Shown in pieces: positions 50,377-59,778 of a stretch of 64,000 bases of DNA. Position 1 is the first letter of the stretch. Each line of letters starts with the position of its first letter. This stretch comes from Methanocella_A sp049676595 (GTDB lineage Archaea > Halobacteriota > Methanocellia > Methanocellales > Methanocellaceae), in NCBI RefSeq assembly GCF_049676595.1, contig NZ_CP187259.1:992001-1056000 (forward strand), read 5' to 3'. The position numbers and the translations under genes were made by a program. Under the pieces are notes generated by a model. That model was not told the origin of the DNA and searched no databases. It saw only the letters and a list, made by a program, of their open reading frames with translations.

Positions 50377-52272
50377 TTAGATATACCCTCCTACGGTTGC
50401 GGAGTCGTACACTTTGTTGTGCTCTTTCAGGGTGCTCCATATGCCCACGTCGGAGTTGGCGTATTCAAACGTATCGAACCGGGGTACCCGCTTGAAGGTA
50501 TCCTCCTCGATCCTGGCTATCTTCAGCGGCCTCTTTTCCAGCTCCCCGTGCCTGATCACCATGACATCACCCGGCCCGTGCAGCAGGAACTGAGAGCTGT
50601 TGCCGGTGACTTCCAGCATGTTCACTTTGTCGCCATGCCTCGAGCTGTCCAGGTATCTCATCGGGATGTAGTCGGCCATGACCAGCCCCGTTGCGCCTTC
50701 GGCTATGCGGTTAAAGGCGGAAGTTTCGTCCTGGGTCAGGTAGTAGGTGTAGAACTGCCGCTCTACCAGCGGGTTATCCGAGGCGACCCAGTCGTTTGAT
50801 ATGGACAGCATGACCCAGACTGCGAACAGCACGATCACGCATGCCCGCAGGAATTTGTTCGACCTGTAGAAGAGCGTTCCGATGCCTGCGGCGCAAACGA
50901 CGATCAGTATCGGGTAAGTGTATTCCGCGAACCGGTCTATCCCGAAGTTGTACATGAGCTTGTTCACGAGGTACTGGGGACCCGGGAAGGTCAGCCACAT
51001 GAGCAGCAGGGAAGCCAGGGCAAACAGCTTGCTCCGGGCGTCAAACTTGCCGGTCAGCAGCACGGCCAGTATGCCGATCACTATGAAGAGCACCGAAGGC
51101 ATGTACTGCAGGTAGTTGAACGCCTCGGTAGTCGGCGCGGTGATGATCGATTTGGTGATCACCCCTGACGGAGCTGGCACCACGATGTTGGTGTAAAGCT
51201 CCTGCAGTAGGATGCTGCCGAACACCGCCCAGTAGGCCAGCGTACCTACCGCTGTGATTACGAGGTACCAGAGGTTGAGCTTATTGAGCCGCTCTTCCTT
51301 GTTGAGCAGGACCTTCTGCAGCATGTACAGCATCGCGAGGATCAGCACCACGAAGATGATCGAGATGGAGTGGTAAACGATGACCGCGGCCGTGACCAGC
51401 CCTATCAGCAGCAGTTTATGCTTGTTCTTGTTATCGATCATCAGGTACAGGAGGAAGATCAGCATCAGCGAGGCCACGCACCTGGAAATGCCCGACATGG
51501 TGAAGTAGGTCATGTCCGGGAAGAAGAACCCGAGCAGCGCCGCCAGCATGGCAAGCCTCTGGTCCTTGAACAGCCTCAGCGTGATCAGGTATAGCAGCAC
51601 CGGCAGGCACAGGAAGATAAGGCCTCCCGCTATGGCGATGACTTTGGTCGTATCGAACTGGGTTCCGCCTAGCAGGTATATGGCCGCGTTCAGGATGTGC
51701 CACAGGGGGAACGCCTGGTAGTCGAAGAATACCTCAGTCACGTGCCCGGCCTGCAGCAGGCTGGTAATATACTGGTTGTGGAACATGATGTCTGTCCGGC
51801 CGATGAACTCGAAGTACTTCAGGGTTACTCCCCAGTTGACGTTCAGCATCAGCACCATGATCTGCGCCAGGATGATCGCTATCTTTTCCCGGGCCGGAGC
51901 GAAGCCCAGTATCTCCAGGAGCACCGTCAGCGTCATCGTCACTATCGTCAGGTAGTACAGGAAGGACCTGACTTCGCTGAGGGTCAGCAGGATGACCGAG
52001 ATCGTGTAGCACAGGAGGAAGGCTATCAGTAAAAGCTTGAAGGAGCTGTCATCGAGGCTCTTGTACGTCTCTTCCTGCTTCTTCAGGCTCCGGAAGAGCA
52101 TCGAACCAATCAGTAAAGGCAATATCAGGTAAGTGCTCAGAACTAAAAAGTTCACCTGGCCCATGATTATCGTGGCGATAATCCCTACTATACCGACGAC
52201 AGGGAGCAGATACAGGGCTGCGGTCCCAATCCGTCCGAAGTTCACTTCCGTGTTTCGGGTTAACAAGCTCAT
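50377..52272 (-). CDS. Multi-spanning GT-C-like membrane protein (twin 1)
   Basis: A 631-residue paralogue of the protein at 48384. The same order is found: MSLLTRNTEVNFGRIGTAALYLLPVVG, the GRTDIMFHNQYITSLLQAGHVTEVFFDYQAFPLWHILNAA loop, helices, then FAEYTYPILIV and the soluble tail with DWVASDNPLVERQFYTYYLTQDE. ATG 52272 overlaps the flippase stop (ATGA), so it is the second gene of a flippase-twin1-twin2 transcription unit. The duplication is complete and both copies are intact. Confidence 0.76.
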   Translation of the reverse strand: MSLLTRNTEVNFGRIGTAALYLLPVVGIVGIIATIIMGQVNFLVLSTYLILPLLIGSMLFRSLKKQEETYKSLDDSSFKLLLIAFLLCYTISVILLTLSEVRSFLYYLTIVTMTLTVLLEILGFAPAREKIAIILAQIMVLMLNVNWGVTLKYFEFIGRTDIMFHNQYITSLLQAGHVTEVFFDYQAFPLWHILNAAIYLLGGTQFDTTKVIAIAGGLIFLCLPVLLYLITLRLFKDQRLAMLAALLGFFFPDMTYFTMSGISRCVASLMLIFLLYLMIDNKNKHKLLLIGLVTAAVIVYHSISIIFVVLILAMLYMLQKVLLNKEERLNKLNLWYLVITAVGTLAYWAVFGSILLQELYTNIVVPAPSGVITKSIITAPTTEAFNYLQYMPSVLFIVIGILAVLLTGKFDARSKLFALASLLLMWLTFPGPQYLVNKLMYNFGIDRFAEYTYPILIVVCAAGIGTLFYRSNKFLRACVIVLFAVWVMLSISNDWVASDNPLVERQFYTYYLTQDETSAFNRIAEGATGLVMADYIPMRYLDSSRHGDKVNMLEVTGNSSQFLLHGPGDVMVIRHGELEKRPLKIARIEEDTFKRVPRFDTFEYANSDVGIWSTLKEHNKVYDSATVGGYI

Positions 52273-53513
52273 AACCAACCTTCCATTTTGATGATGCCGA
52301 GGACGATCAAAGCCATGATCAGGTAAGTGGCCAGCATGGCATAGCCGACTCCGACAATACCGAAGTAGATCAGGAAAATGCAGGACAGCCCCGCAAATAG
52401 CACAAACAGTACCACGTTCAGGGTCAGCACGCTTCTCACCTTCATCCTCACGTTCTGGATGGGTATCATCAGCGCGTAGAGCGCGAAGAACAGGCTCGAG
52501 AACGCGATGATCCTCAGCAGATCGGTAGACTCGACGTATTGCGCTCCGAACAGGGCCAGGACCGAACTCCCGAAGAAGTAGATGAAGATGTTGGCGGGGA
52601 TCAGGATCGCGTAGATGATGCCCAGCGCCCTGTACGCATTTTTCCTCAGCGACTCACCGTGGCTGCCTTCTACCAGCAGCGACGTGCCCACGGAGTAGGG
52701 TATCTGGAAGAAGAAGCAGCCGATGGTAAAAGCGATGTAGTATTTCGCCGTGGCTGCCTCGCCGAGAATATTCAGGACGATGAGGGGCGTTATCGAGTAC
52801 GTGGCGTTGTAGAGCATGTTGGAGATGTAGTTACCGGAGAAGAAGGTCTTGTACTTCCGGAGAAACCCGTAGTCCACGTTCCACGCGAACCTGACGAACT
52901 TGCTCATCTGGTAGAAGACCAGGATGCAGACCAGGACGTAGGCTATCCCTATGGCGGACAGGATGCCGATCGCGCCCAGGAAGAGCAGGGGCAGGAGGAG
53001 CACGATCCTGGACATGAGCACGATGTTCTGGGACAGGGCGTACTCTGCCTTTCTCAGGCCCACGAACGCGCTGCCGGTCACCATCACGACCGAGCTGATG
53101 ACCACGAAGAAGAGGAAGATCATCCCGTACAGGGGCTCCTGGATGAAGCCCAGGCCGGGGGAAACGACGCCCACTATCATGATGTAGATGAGCCCGAAGA
53201 CGAACGCCGAGATGGTGGTCACGATCAGGCTGGTATTGATGACCTTGTTCTTGTCGTGGGACCCGAAGAATCTCATGATGGAGCTTTCAAGGCCGAACGT
53301 GGAGAACTGCAGGATCAGGGTGGACGTCGAGAACAAGGCGGTTGCCAGGCCCACGTCTTCCAGGGAGTATAGCCTGGCTGCGACCAGCCAGAAGACGAAT
53401 CCGGTGACCACCGTCAGGAATCTGGTCGTGATGATGAAGAAGGAATTCTTGTAGAGCTGGATGTTCAGGCTTTTCCTGACAAATCCCGCCAGTTTCACGT
53501 CAGCTAGTTCCAT
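52269..53513 (-). CDS. Wzx-type polysaccharide flippase (MOP superfamily)
   Basis: A 414-residue protein with about 12 helices. The N-terminal segment NIQLYKNSFFIITTRFLTVVTGFVFWLVAARLYSLEDVGLATALFSTSTLILQFSTFGLESSIMRFFG is typical of polysaccharide_synt/Wzx proteins. It should flip a lipid-linked oligosaccharide across the membrane. Its neighbours, two GT-C-like proteins, fit a surface-glycan assembly unit. Promoter candidate TTAGTATATAATTGTTTCC at 53534-53552. Confidence 0.86.
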   Translation of the reverse strand: MELADVKLAGFVRKSLNIQLYKNSFFIITTRFLTVVTGFVFWLVAARLYSLEDVGLATALFSTSTLILQFSTFGLESSIMRFFGSHDKNKVINTSLIVTTISAFVFGLIYIMIVGVVSPGLGFIQEPLYGMIFLFFVVISSVVMVTGSAFVGLRKAEYALSQNIVLMSRIVLLLPLLFLGAIGILSAIGIAYVLVCILVFYQMSKFVRFAWNVDYGFLRKYKTFFSGNYISNMLYNATYSITPLIVLNILGEAATAKYYIAFTIGCFFFQIPYSVGTSLLVEGSHGESLRKNAYRALGIIYAILIPANIFIYFFGSSVLALFGAQYVESTDLLRIIAFSSLFFALYALMIPIQNVRMKVRSVLTLNVVLFVLFAGLSCIFLIYFGIVGVGYAMLATYLIMALIVLGIIKMEGWL

Positions 53514-53679
53514 ACCACATAAATTATAATCACCTTAGTATATAATTGTTTCCATAGCAAGCATATGGTAAAAATTGTGCTTACGTATGCCTTTTTGTGG
53601 GTATTGCGGCACGCTCTGTCAGATAAAAATTGCTTGAGATCGGTGCCTTAACGAAAGCCGCACAGGCGGTATCCTCAAG
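53514..53679. promoter_or_regulatory. Promoter region of the flippase unit
   Basis: AT-rich stretch with TAAATTATAATCACCTTAGT (53520-53539) followed by ATATAATTGTTTCC. The remaining sequence to the next gene end has no recognised feature. Confidence 0.35.
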
Positions 53680-55137
53680 TTACAGTATTCCCGGCAAGCC
53701 CAGGGAGGATGCATCCAGCATCCAGCTCATCAGGACTGGAAAACAGGCAATCTTACCCAGGGCCTGCTCGTTCATCACCTTATTGATGACATACTTGTAC
53801 TTGCCGGCGCGGGTCTTCTCGATGCGGTCGACGATGTCGAACTCGATGTTCCAGCCCTGACTTCTGGCCTTGATCAGCTGGACGATGTTCTGGAGCTGCT
53901 TCTGGTCGAAATCCCTGCTGGTGGATATCCTGACGACAATCCGGTCCAGCTTCTCCTGGACGATCTGGTACTCCCGCACAGACATGATCTCGTCGAAGAT
54001 GGTCGCGAAGAAGAGGGAGTTAATGGCTTTTCCCTCGGGCGTGATCAGGAGATCGCCGCTTCTGCCGCAGATCTCCTTCAGCAGTTTGTAGCCTCTGCCG
54101 CAAGGGCACTCTTCTTCGAGCAGGTGGCCGATGTCGCCGGTATCGTACCTGATGAAGGGCATGGCATAGTTGTGGAGGCTGGTCCCGACGATCCGCCCCT
54201 CTCCATGGGCGAGCTGGCGGCCCTGTTCGTCTACAATTTCGGCGATGCTTCTCTCGGTGTCTATGTGCATACCCTTGTGCTCAGGGCACTCGAAGGCTGT
54301 GACGCCGCTGTCATTCAGCCCGTACCCGTCGTACACGTCGCAGCCGAACACTTTGCCGATCTTCTCTCTCATCTGAGGATACAGCTTCTCCGAGGTGGTA
54401 AACACGCTCAGGGGCTGGTGAATCTTGAGGTCGTTCTCCTCCAGCCACCTCGCGAAGAAGTAGATCGAGGAGGCGTAGCCCCGGAGGAACTTCGGCTTAA
54501 ACGTGTTCATGACGTTGACAAACTGGCGCATGCCCTTGTCGTCCATGTCGAAGGACGAGAGTTTTCTGAGGTTGCGGGCGATCTCGTGGAACCGCTTGAC
54601 CAGATATGGTTTCGTGCCGACGCCCAGCGAAGTGCCGGCGAGAAAGATCGTCTTGTCGCCCAGCTCGTAGCCACCGTAGCCCCAGCCCCGGTACAGTATG
54701 GCTCCACTCAAAAACCGATCGTGGCTGGTGATCCGGTACTTGAACGGGGTGCCCGTCGAGCCCCCGGTAGTCTCCTCCTGGTACTTCATCCCGTTCAGGT
54801 GCAGGGGCTTGAAGTCCTCCCAGTTTTCCCGGATCACGCTTTTGGTGAGGATCGGCAGCTTCTGCAGATCTTCCAGCGTCCTGATCGCCTCCGGCTTCAG
54901 CCCGAGGCTGTCGAAAAGCCGGTGGTAATATGGAATATTATAGTACGAGTAATAAATGATATTCCTGAGCTGCTTCTCCTGCTCGGCCTTTAAATCCGCA
55001 TAGGGCTTCCACTGGGATCTTACCAGCCTGCTGTAGGTAGGATAAAATTCCAGGTCTCCGACTTCGTGCGTAAAGATAAACAAATATTTGTTTAAGGTAC
55101 CGCTGTTACCGGATGTCTGCATCTTTTGGGCATTCAT
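53680..55137 (-). CDS. CapK/phenylacetate-CoA ligase-like adenylate-forming enzyme
   Basis: A 485-residue paralogue of the enzyme at 40506. Same N-terminal signature (LNKYLFIFTHEVGDLEFYPTYSRL), loop EETTGGSTGTPFKYRITS, YDGYGLNDSGVTAFECPEHKGMHID and MPFIRYDTGDIGHLLEEECPCGRGYKLLKEICGRSGD. The start is taken as ATG 55137 (MNAQKM); the open frame extends to 55224 without support. A C-terminal extension of about 25 residues is absent from the paralogue. It probably activates a carboxylic or amino acid for glycan decoration. Confidence 0.82.
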   Translation of the reverse strand: MNAQKMQTSGNSGTLNKYLFIFTHEVGDLEFYPTYSRLVRSQWKPYADLKAEQEKQLRNIIYYSYYNIPYYHRLFDSLGLKPEAIRTLEDLQKLPILTKSVIRENWEDFKPLHLNGMKYQEETTGGSTGTPFKYRITSHDRFLSGAILYRGWGYGGYELGDKTIFLAGTSLGVGTKPYLVKRFHEIARNLRKLSSFDMDDKGMRQFVNVMNTFKPKFLRGYASSIYFFARWLEENDLKIHQPLSVFTTSEKLYPQMREKIGKVFGCDVYDGYGLNDSGVTAFECPEHKGMHIDTERSIAEIVDEQGRQLAHGEGRIVGTSLHNYAMPFIRYDTGDIGHLLEEECPCGRGYKLLKEICGRSGDLLITPEGKAINSLFFATIFDEIMSVREYQIVQEKLDRIVVRISTSRDFDQKQLQNIVQLIKARSQGWNIEFDIVDRIEKTRAGKYKYVINKVMNEQALGKIACFPVLMSWMLDASSLGLPGIL

Positions 55138-55398
55138 GAAAATTCTGCTCCGGAAGGATAGGCTGTTCTGGTTCCAAGCAAACGGGTGCCCACCGCACCT
55201 CAGAGACCCCCGAATATGTCTCATTTACGGTATCTACACGGACGTATGCTAAGGTAGTTATTATTGAACTATTGTTTATATATCAAAATATATATTTAAC
55301 TCTTTTGTTTCCTGGCCTGTAGATGATCATTGCTGGAACTTTTTGGGCGAGTGCCCGATCGAATAGTGGGACGTGTCAAATTCTCTCCCGAAAGCTGA
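55138..55398. promoter_or_regulatory. AT-rich promoter region of the second CapK-like gene
   Basis: ATTGTTTATATATCAAAATA and TATATATTTAACTC (55272-55304) are candidate TATA elements read leftward. No gene recognised. Confidence 0.35.
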
Positions 55399-55690
55399 CG
55401 AACGCTGCGCTGTGCCCCCCACTATGTCCCGGTACATGCACACAGTTGTATCTGTGCCCGTGAACGATGACGAACGCTGCGCTGTGCCAGGATCACAGAT
55501 TGAAACAGATTGCACCGATTTCACAGATGACTTTTGAATAAACGTAATAGACAGGCTATCTATTTCTCATCGATAGTATCTGTGTAATCCGTGCAATCAG
55601 TCGTAATCTGTGTTTCTGGCACAGCGCAGCGTTCGTATTGCTGTTTCACGTCATATTGGCAATCGGGTATGCGCAGCGCAGCGTTCTTGT
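55399..55690. repeat. Family A palindromic repeat, copy A4
   Basis: Outer cores at 55399-55415 and 55671-55686; inner arms 55471-55501 and 55605-55635, 31 bases each, complementary except near GGATC versus TTTCT. CTCTG/TCTGTG-type and ACAGATT units lie in the loop. A TGTATCTGTGCCCGTGAACG spacer precedes the left inner core, as in A3 and A5. Confidence 0.85.
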
Positions 55691-56014
55691 ACGTTGTGTG
55701 GTAGATTATCTGAAAGTTCTTGAACGACCAGCCTTTGAGGTGGTACGTCCCGATATAGCCCAATCGTTCCGCAGGCCATTTTTCTCCTAAACTTACTGTA
55801 AATCTTATCTACCACTTATATAGGTTATAGAATTGGTTCTACTTTCTTAAGTAAATAGTGAAAAATTTTTACCAATCTAAGTAAAAAGTATATATAAGAT
55901 TGCTCTTTAACCAACAGACAAGGAAACCATCATCCGGACGCTGGTTCTCAAAGGTGGGAACAATGTATTTGCATCTGCCGATTTTCCGGCCCGGGTGGCA
56001 AAACGTAAAAACAG
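55691..56014. promoter_or_regulatory. Upstream region of the first beta-helix gene
   Basis: It carries TAAGTAAATAGTG and TAAGTAAAAAG (55851 and 55880), then TATATATAAGATTG (55889-55902), a strong TATA candidate, about 115 bases before the start at 56015. The long leader and the repeated TAAGTAAA are noteworthy. No gene seen. Confidence 0.5.
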
Positions 56015-57832
56015 GTGGTGAAAATAATTAATAAACGGATATTATCAACGGCCCTGATCGCACTGGTCCTGGTGTCGTTATTGAGCTTTATGCCGTCGGC
56101 CGCCGTCGCCAAAACTATCACGGTCGGCTCGGGTGGCAGCTATACGAGCATCCAGTCCGCTATCAACGCGGCAGTCGCGGGCGACACTATCGTCGTCAAC
56201 AGCGGCACTTACTCCGAAAGCATCACGTTAAACAAGAATGTCATCCTTCAGGGATCGGGCTCCCCTGTCATCAGCCCGGGCGGCAGAAACGGTATCACTG
56301 TAACCGCCAGCGGCGCTACGGTTCAGGGTTTCACGATTAAGGGTGCCAAGCACGGCGTCCTCGTCAGCAGCGCCAGCAACGTCGTAATCAAGGGTAACAC
56401 CATTACCGGCGGCAGCGGCGACGGCATACGCCTCACCAGCGCTAACTACGCTACCGTGAGCGGCAACACCCTCAACTCCAACTACTTCGGTATCCAGATG
56501 TTCGATACGAAGGGCGCTACCCTCTCTGGTAACAGCCTGAGCACCAACCACGAGATCGACATCTACATGGAGAGAGTCTCCGATGGTGCCGTCAAGGGCA
56601 ACAGTGTCGGCGCGAACGCCGGCGCGAGCAACCAGGGCGGCGACGGCATCGGCATGAGGTACGGTACCAACATGCTCATCGACGGCAACACCGTCGGCAA
56701 GCACTACTACGGTATCAAGGTCTACTACTCCAACAAGACCACTGTCTCCAACAACGTCGTCAAGGACTCCGGCTGCAACATCCGGTTCGACTTCAACTCC
56801 GTCAACTGTGTCGCCCGGGGCAACACAGTCAGCAACGGTGTCGAAGGTATCCTGATCAACAGCAGTGCCAGCGCCATCACGGTCGAAGGCAACACGCTGT
56901 CCAACAACAGGCAGGCTGTCTACATCCTGAACTGCAACAATCACATCGTCAAGGATAACACTGCAACCGGCAACACGTATGGCGTAAGGGCCCAGGGCAC
57001 CTCCGGCAACAAGATCACCGGTAACAACTTCCTGGAGAACACCTACGGCGTCTACCTTTCCGGCAGCAACAACCAGGTCTACCTGAACGACCTTAAGTCC
57101 GTGTACTCTTCCGGTTCCGGCAACGTTTACAGCTCTCCCAGCGCGATCTCGTATAAGTACAACGGGGTCAGCTACTCGAGCAAGCTCGGCAACTACTGGA
57201 CGGCCTACTCTGGCACTGACAGCGACAAGAACGGCGTGGGCGGCACCAGCTATACCTACAGCGGCGCTACCGACTCCTACCCGCTGATGGCCAAGCACAC
57301 GTACTACGTGACCTCGACCGGCACGCAGCCGACGGCGACCCCGACGGTGACCCCGAAGCCGGCCACTCCGACTCCCACCGTCACCCCGAAGCCGGCGACC
57401 CCGACTCCTACGGCGACTCCTAAGCCCGTAACCCCGACTCCGACGCCCGCCCCGACGGCGACCCCGGCTCCGGAGCCCGGCACACCGGCCTTCGCAGTGG
57501 ACAACATGAGGACCATGGCCCACTACAACAACGACGTGAAGAGGATAGAGCAGTTCAGCGTCACCAGGGGCACAGCCCTGACCCAGGATGTCTACTACAA
57601 GAACATCGGGGCCAACGCTGACACCTACACTGTCGTAGTATCCGGCATCCCGTCCACGTGGTACACGGTGAACATGTACGAGACCAACACCGTACAGCCC
57701 TCGGACTTCCGCTCCGGCTTCGTGAAGATCACGCCCGCGACGGCAGGCACCTACCACGTGAACGTCCAGGTCAAGTCCACCACCCAGCCGGGTGTCCAGG
57801 ACACGGTCAACTACGTGCTGTACGTCAAGTAA
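56015..57832 (+). CDS. Secreted NosD-like right-handed beta-helix protein with Pro/Thr linker
   Basis: A 605-residue protein. The signal peptide is KRILSTALIALVLVSLLSFMPSAAVA (cleavage near 32). PbH1/NosD beta-helix repeats run from about 35 to 400, starting VGSGGSYTSIQSAINAA and including many NTIxGN-type turns. A Pro/Thr/Ala-rich linker (about 433-490, PTATPTVTPKPATPTP units), likely glycosylated, leads to a C-terminal beta domain of about 110 residues ending VNYVLYVK. GTG 56015 follows AGGTG closely. Probably a cell-surface structural or carbohydrate-active protein. Confidence 0.86.
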   Translation: MVKIINKRILSTALIALVLVSLLSFMPSAAVAKTITVGSGGSYTSIQSAINAAVAGDTIVVNSGTYSESITLNKNVILQGSGSPVISPGGRNGITVTASGATVQGFTIKGAKHGVLVSSASNVVIKGNTITGGSGDGIRLTSANYATVSGNTLNSNYFGIQMFDTKGATLSGNSLSTNHEIDIYMERVSDGAVKGNSVGANAGASNQGGDGIGMRYGTNMLIDGNTVGKHYYGIKVYYSNKTTVSNNVVKDSGCNIRFDFNSVNCVARGNTVSNGVEGILINSSASAITVEGNTLSNNRQAVYILNCNNHIVKDNTATGNTYGVRAQGTSGNKITGNNFLENTYGVYLSGSNNQVYLNDLKSVYSSGSGNVYSSPSAISYKYNGVSYSSKLGNYWTAYSGTDSDKNGVGGTSYTYSGATDSYPLMAKHTYYVTSTGTQPTATPTVTPKPATPTPTVTPKPATPTPTATPKPVTPTPTPAPTATPAPEPGTPAFAVDNMRTMAHYNNDVKRIEQFSVTRGTALTQDVYYKNIGANADTYTVVVSGIPSTWYTVNMYETNTVQPSDFRSGFVKITPATAGTYHVNVQVKSTTQPGVQDTVNYVLYVK

Positions 57833-57835
57833 AGC

Positions 57836-57866
57836 GAGGGGATAATCCCCTCACCTTCTCTTTTTT
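57836..57866 (+). terminator. Stem-loop with T-run
   Basis: GAGGGG (57836-57841) pairs perfectly with CCCCTC (57847-57852) around ATAAT. The T-rich CCTTCTCTTTTTT follows, ending the first beta-helix transcript. Confidence 0.65.
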
Positions 57867-57923
57867 AACATAGAACTTCTCGGGTACTATGCCCCGTGGT
57901 ATCTCCGGGCTCGCTAGCGATGA

Positions 57924-58063
57924 CAAACGCTGCGCTGTGCAAGCCATCATTTCCCGGATACCCGCAAACAGTTGTCTCTGTGCCCGTGAACGTGGCACAG
58001 CGCAGCGTTCGGCTTGCTGTCTCACGTCACGCGAGCAATCAGAAATGCACTGCCCAGCGTTCG
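57924..58063. repeat. Family A repeat, short derivative A5
   Basis: CAAACGCTGCGCTGTGC at 57924-57940 faces GCACAGCGCAGCGTTCG at 57995-58011 and a third copy GCACTGCCCAGCGTTCG at 58047-58063. The central ACAGATT-rich part of other copies is missing. The spacer TTGTCTCTGTGCCCGTGAACG is shared with A3. Confidence 0.8.
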
Positions 58064-58181
58064 TCCGCTTTTTGAAGGTCTCCGTCTTCCAATTGTTACT
58101 TGCTCTTGCTCCCCAATCGCAAATTATTTATTTGATAAGCCTTCATTTATAAAGAGTATATTATATTACATAGGAGATGCG

Positions 58182-59489
58182 ATTATCCCTGTTAAGCGTT
58201 GTCTGTTTATCCTCGTGATGGTCTGCCTGTCACTGGGTTTCCTGGCTACGGCATGTAGCCTTGCTTCGGAATCGTTGATCGTGGGGGATGGCGGGAGTTA
58301 CTCCTCCGTCCAGAGCGCTATCGACGCCGCCAGTCCGGGCAGCACAATACTGGTTCACAGCGGCACCTATCGGGAGGACCTGCATGTCGATAAGCAGGTT
58401 ACCTTGAAGGGCGTGGACAGCGGCAACGGCCTACCGGTCATCTACGGGAGCGGGTCAGGGGACGTGATCACCATCACGGCCGACGGGGTAAGGCTCGAAG
58501 GCTTCGTGGTCAAGAACTCCGAAAAGTACGCGTCAGCGATCCTTATCGAGTCGAACGACAACCAGATCGTAGGCAACACGATCACCGACAGCAACGAGGG
58601 CATCCACCTCGATCACGGGGACCGCAACCTGGTAACCGGGAACACCCTGATCGGTAACCACGGCGACAGCATCTACATCCACTATTCGGACGATAACGTC
58701 ATCACGAACAACTACGCCGAGAACAACCAGTTCGGCATACAGGGCTACAACCTCCGGGGGAACGTCATCTCGGGCAACACCTGTGACGACAACACCGAGA
58801 TCGACCTGTACCTGGAACAGGTCTCCGACACCCTGATCAGCGATAACCGGATCGAGAGCAACGAAGCGTCCAGCCGCAGCGGCGGCGACGGTATCGGCAT
58901 GCGCTACGGCACCAACGTTACCATCAGGGACAACTATGTGGGAAAACACTACTACGGCATCAAGGTCTACTATTCCAACACGACGACCGTGTTCAACAAC
59001 ACAGCGGTGGACTCGGGCGTGAACATCCGGTTCGACTTCGGCACCCACGACTCGGTCATCAGCAACAACACCGTCCGCAACGGCGTCGATAACATCCTCG
59101 TCGCGGGCGAGTGCAGCAACATCTTCATCGAGTACAACCTGGTGTCCAGCGGGAAAGACAGTATCTACCTCTTCGGCTCCGGGGACAACATCGTCCGGCA
59201 CAACAACGTCTACGACAGCACCTACGGCATCCGGCTCTACAAGTCGACTGACAACCTGATCACCCAGAACTACCTGCACGACAACGAGAACAACCTCTAC
59301 CCGTCCGGCGCCGGCAGCACCGTCAGCGACAACGACCGGCGCGCCAACTACTACGGCGAAGAGCCCGCCGTCACCCCGACCCCCGGCACCAGCGTAGACG
59401 CCACCGCCCTGCCCACCCCGAGGCCCGGGGAAGAGGAGGACTTTTTCTCGTGGCTATGGAGGACTATAAGCAGCCTGCTCTCGCTTTAA
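58182..59489 (+). CDS. Secreted NosD-like beta-helix protein, paralogue of the preceding one
   Basis: About 435 residues. The signal region is VKRCLFILVMVCLSLGFLATACSLASE, then beta-helix repeats closely matching the protein at 56015 (shared GGDGIGMRYGTN, VGKHYYGIKVYYSN and NIRFDF segments). It lacks the long Pro/Thr linker and C-terminal domain, ending in a short TPTPGTS stretch and an amphipathic FSWLWRTISSLLSL. The start is unclear: GGAG lies five bases before ATT 58182, with no ATG/GTG/TTG in frame there. GTG 58215 or ATG 58218 would give a signal peptide without a basic N-terminus. Confidence 0.75.
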   Translation: MIPVKRCLFILVMVCLSLGFLATACSLASESLIVGDGGSYSSVQSAIDAASPGSTILVHSGTYREDLHVDKQVTLKGVDSGNGLPVIYGSGSGDVITITADGVRLEGFVVKNSEKYASAILIESNDNQIVGNTITDSNEGIHLDHGDRNLVTGNTLIGNHGDSIYIHYSDDNVITNNYAENNQFGIQGYNLRGNVISGNTCDDNTEIDLYLEQVSDTLISDNRIESNEASSRSGGDGIGMRYGTNVTIRDNYVGKHYYGIKVYYSNTTTVFNNTAVDSGVNIRFDFGTHDSVISNNTVRNGVDNILVAGECSNIFIEYNLVSSGKDSIYLFGSGDNIVRHNNVYDSTYGIRLYKSTDNLITQNYLHDNENNLYPSGAGSTVSDNDRRANYYGEEPAVTPTPGTSVDATALPTPRPGEEEDFFSWLWRTISSLLSL

Positions 59490-59631
59490 CTGAGAGACAA
59501 CAAGACGATCGCTGCGCTGTGCTGGCGTCACAGATTCCACAGATTACGATTGATTCCACAGATTTCGACAGAATCCACGGATTGATTCTGTCTTGAAAAA
59601 GGGCGTTTCCAAGTAAAGCCTATGAAAAAAT

Positions 59632-59745
59632 CTTCGGGAGGTAGGAGAGTTCCCGGGAGGTGTGAGAGGATTTTCAAAGTGGGAGGTAGGAGAGGATAAG
59701 GAGGTAGGAGAGGAGGTCGGAGAGAATGGAAAGGTTAGAGAGGAT
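59632..59745. repeat. Family D purine-rich repeat, copy D2
   Basis: GGGAGGTAGGAGAG-type units. TTCCCGGGAGG (59651-59661) and TTCAAAGTGGGAGG (59675-59688) occur in the same order as in D1. A weaker CCTCCC/GGGAGG set lies beyond C4 (59953-60006). It lies inside A6. Confidence 0.6.
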
Positions 59746-59778
59746 AGTTTCTTATGGTGATTCCCGGTATCTCTGAGA

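Noticed and set aside
56228..57757. A 509-codon minus-strand open frame
   Set aside because: It is antisense to the beta-helix gene and is open because of codon bias; it is rich in Val/Asp/Gly/Arg with no start signal. The plus-strand protein has a signal peptide and recognised repeats.
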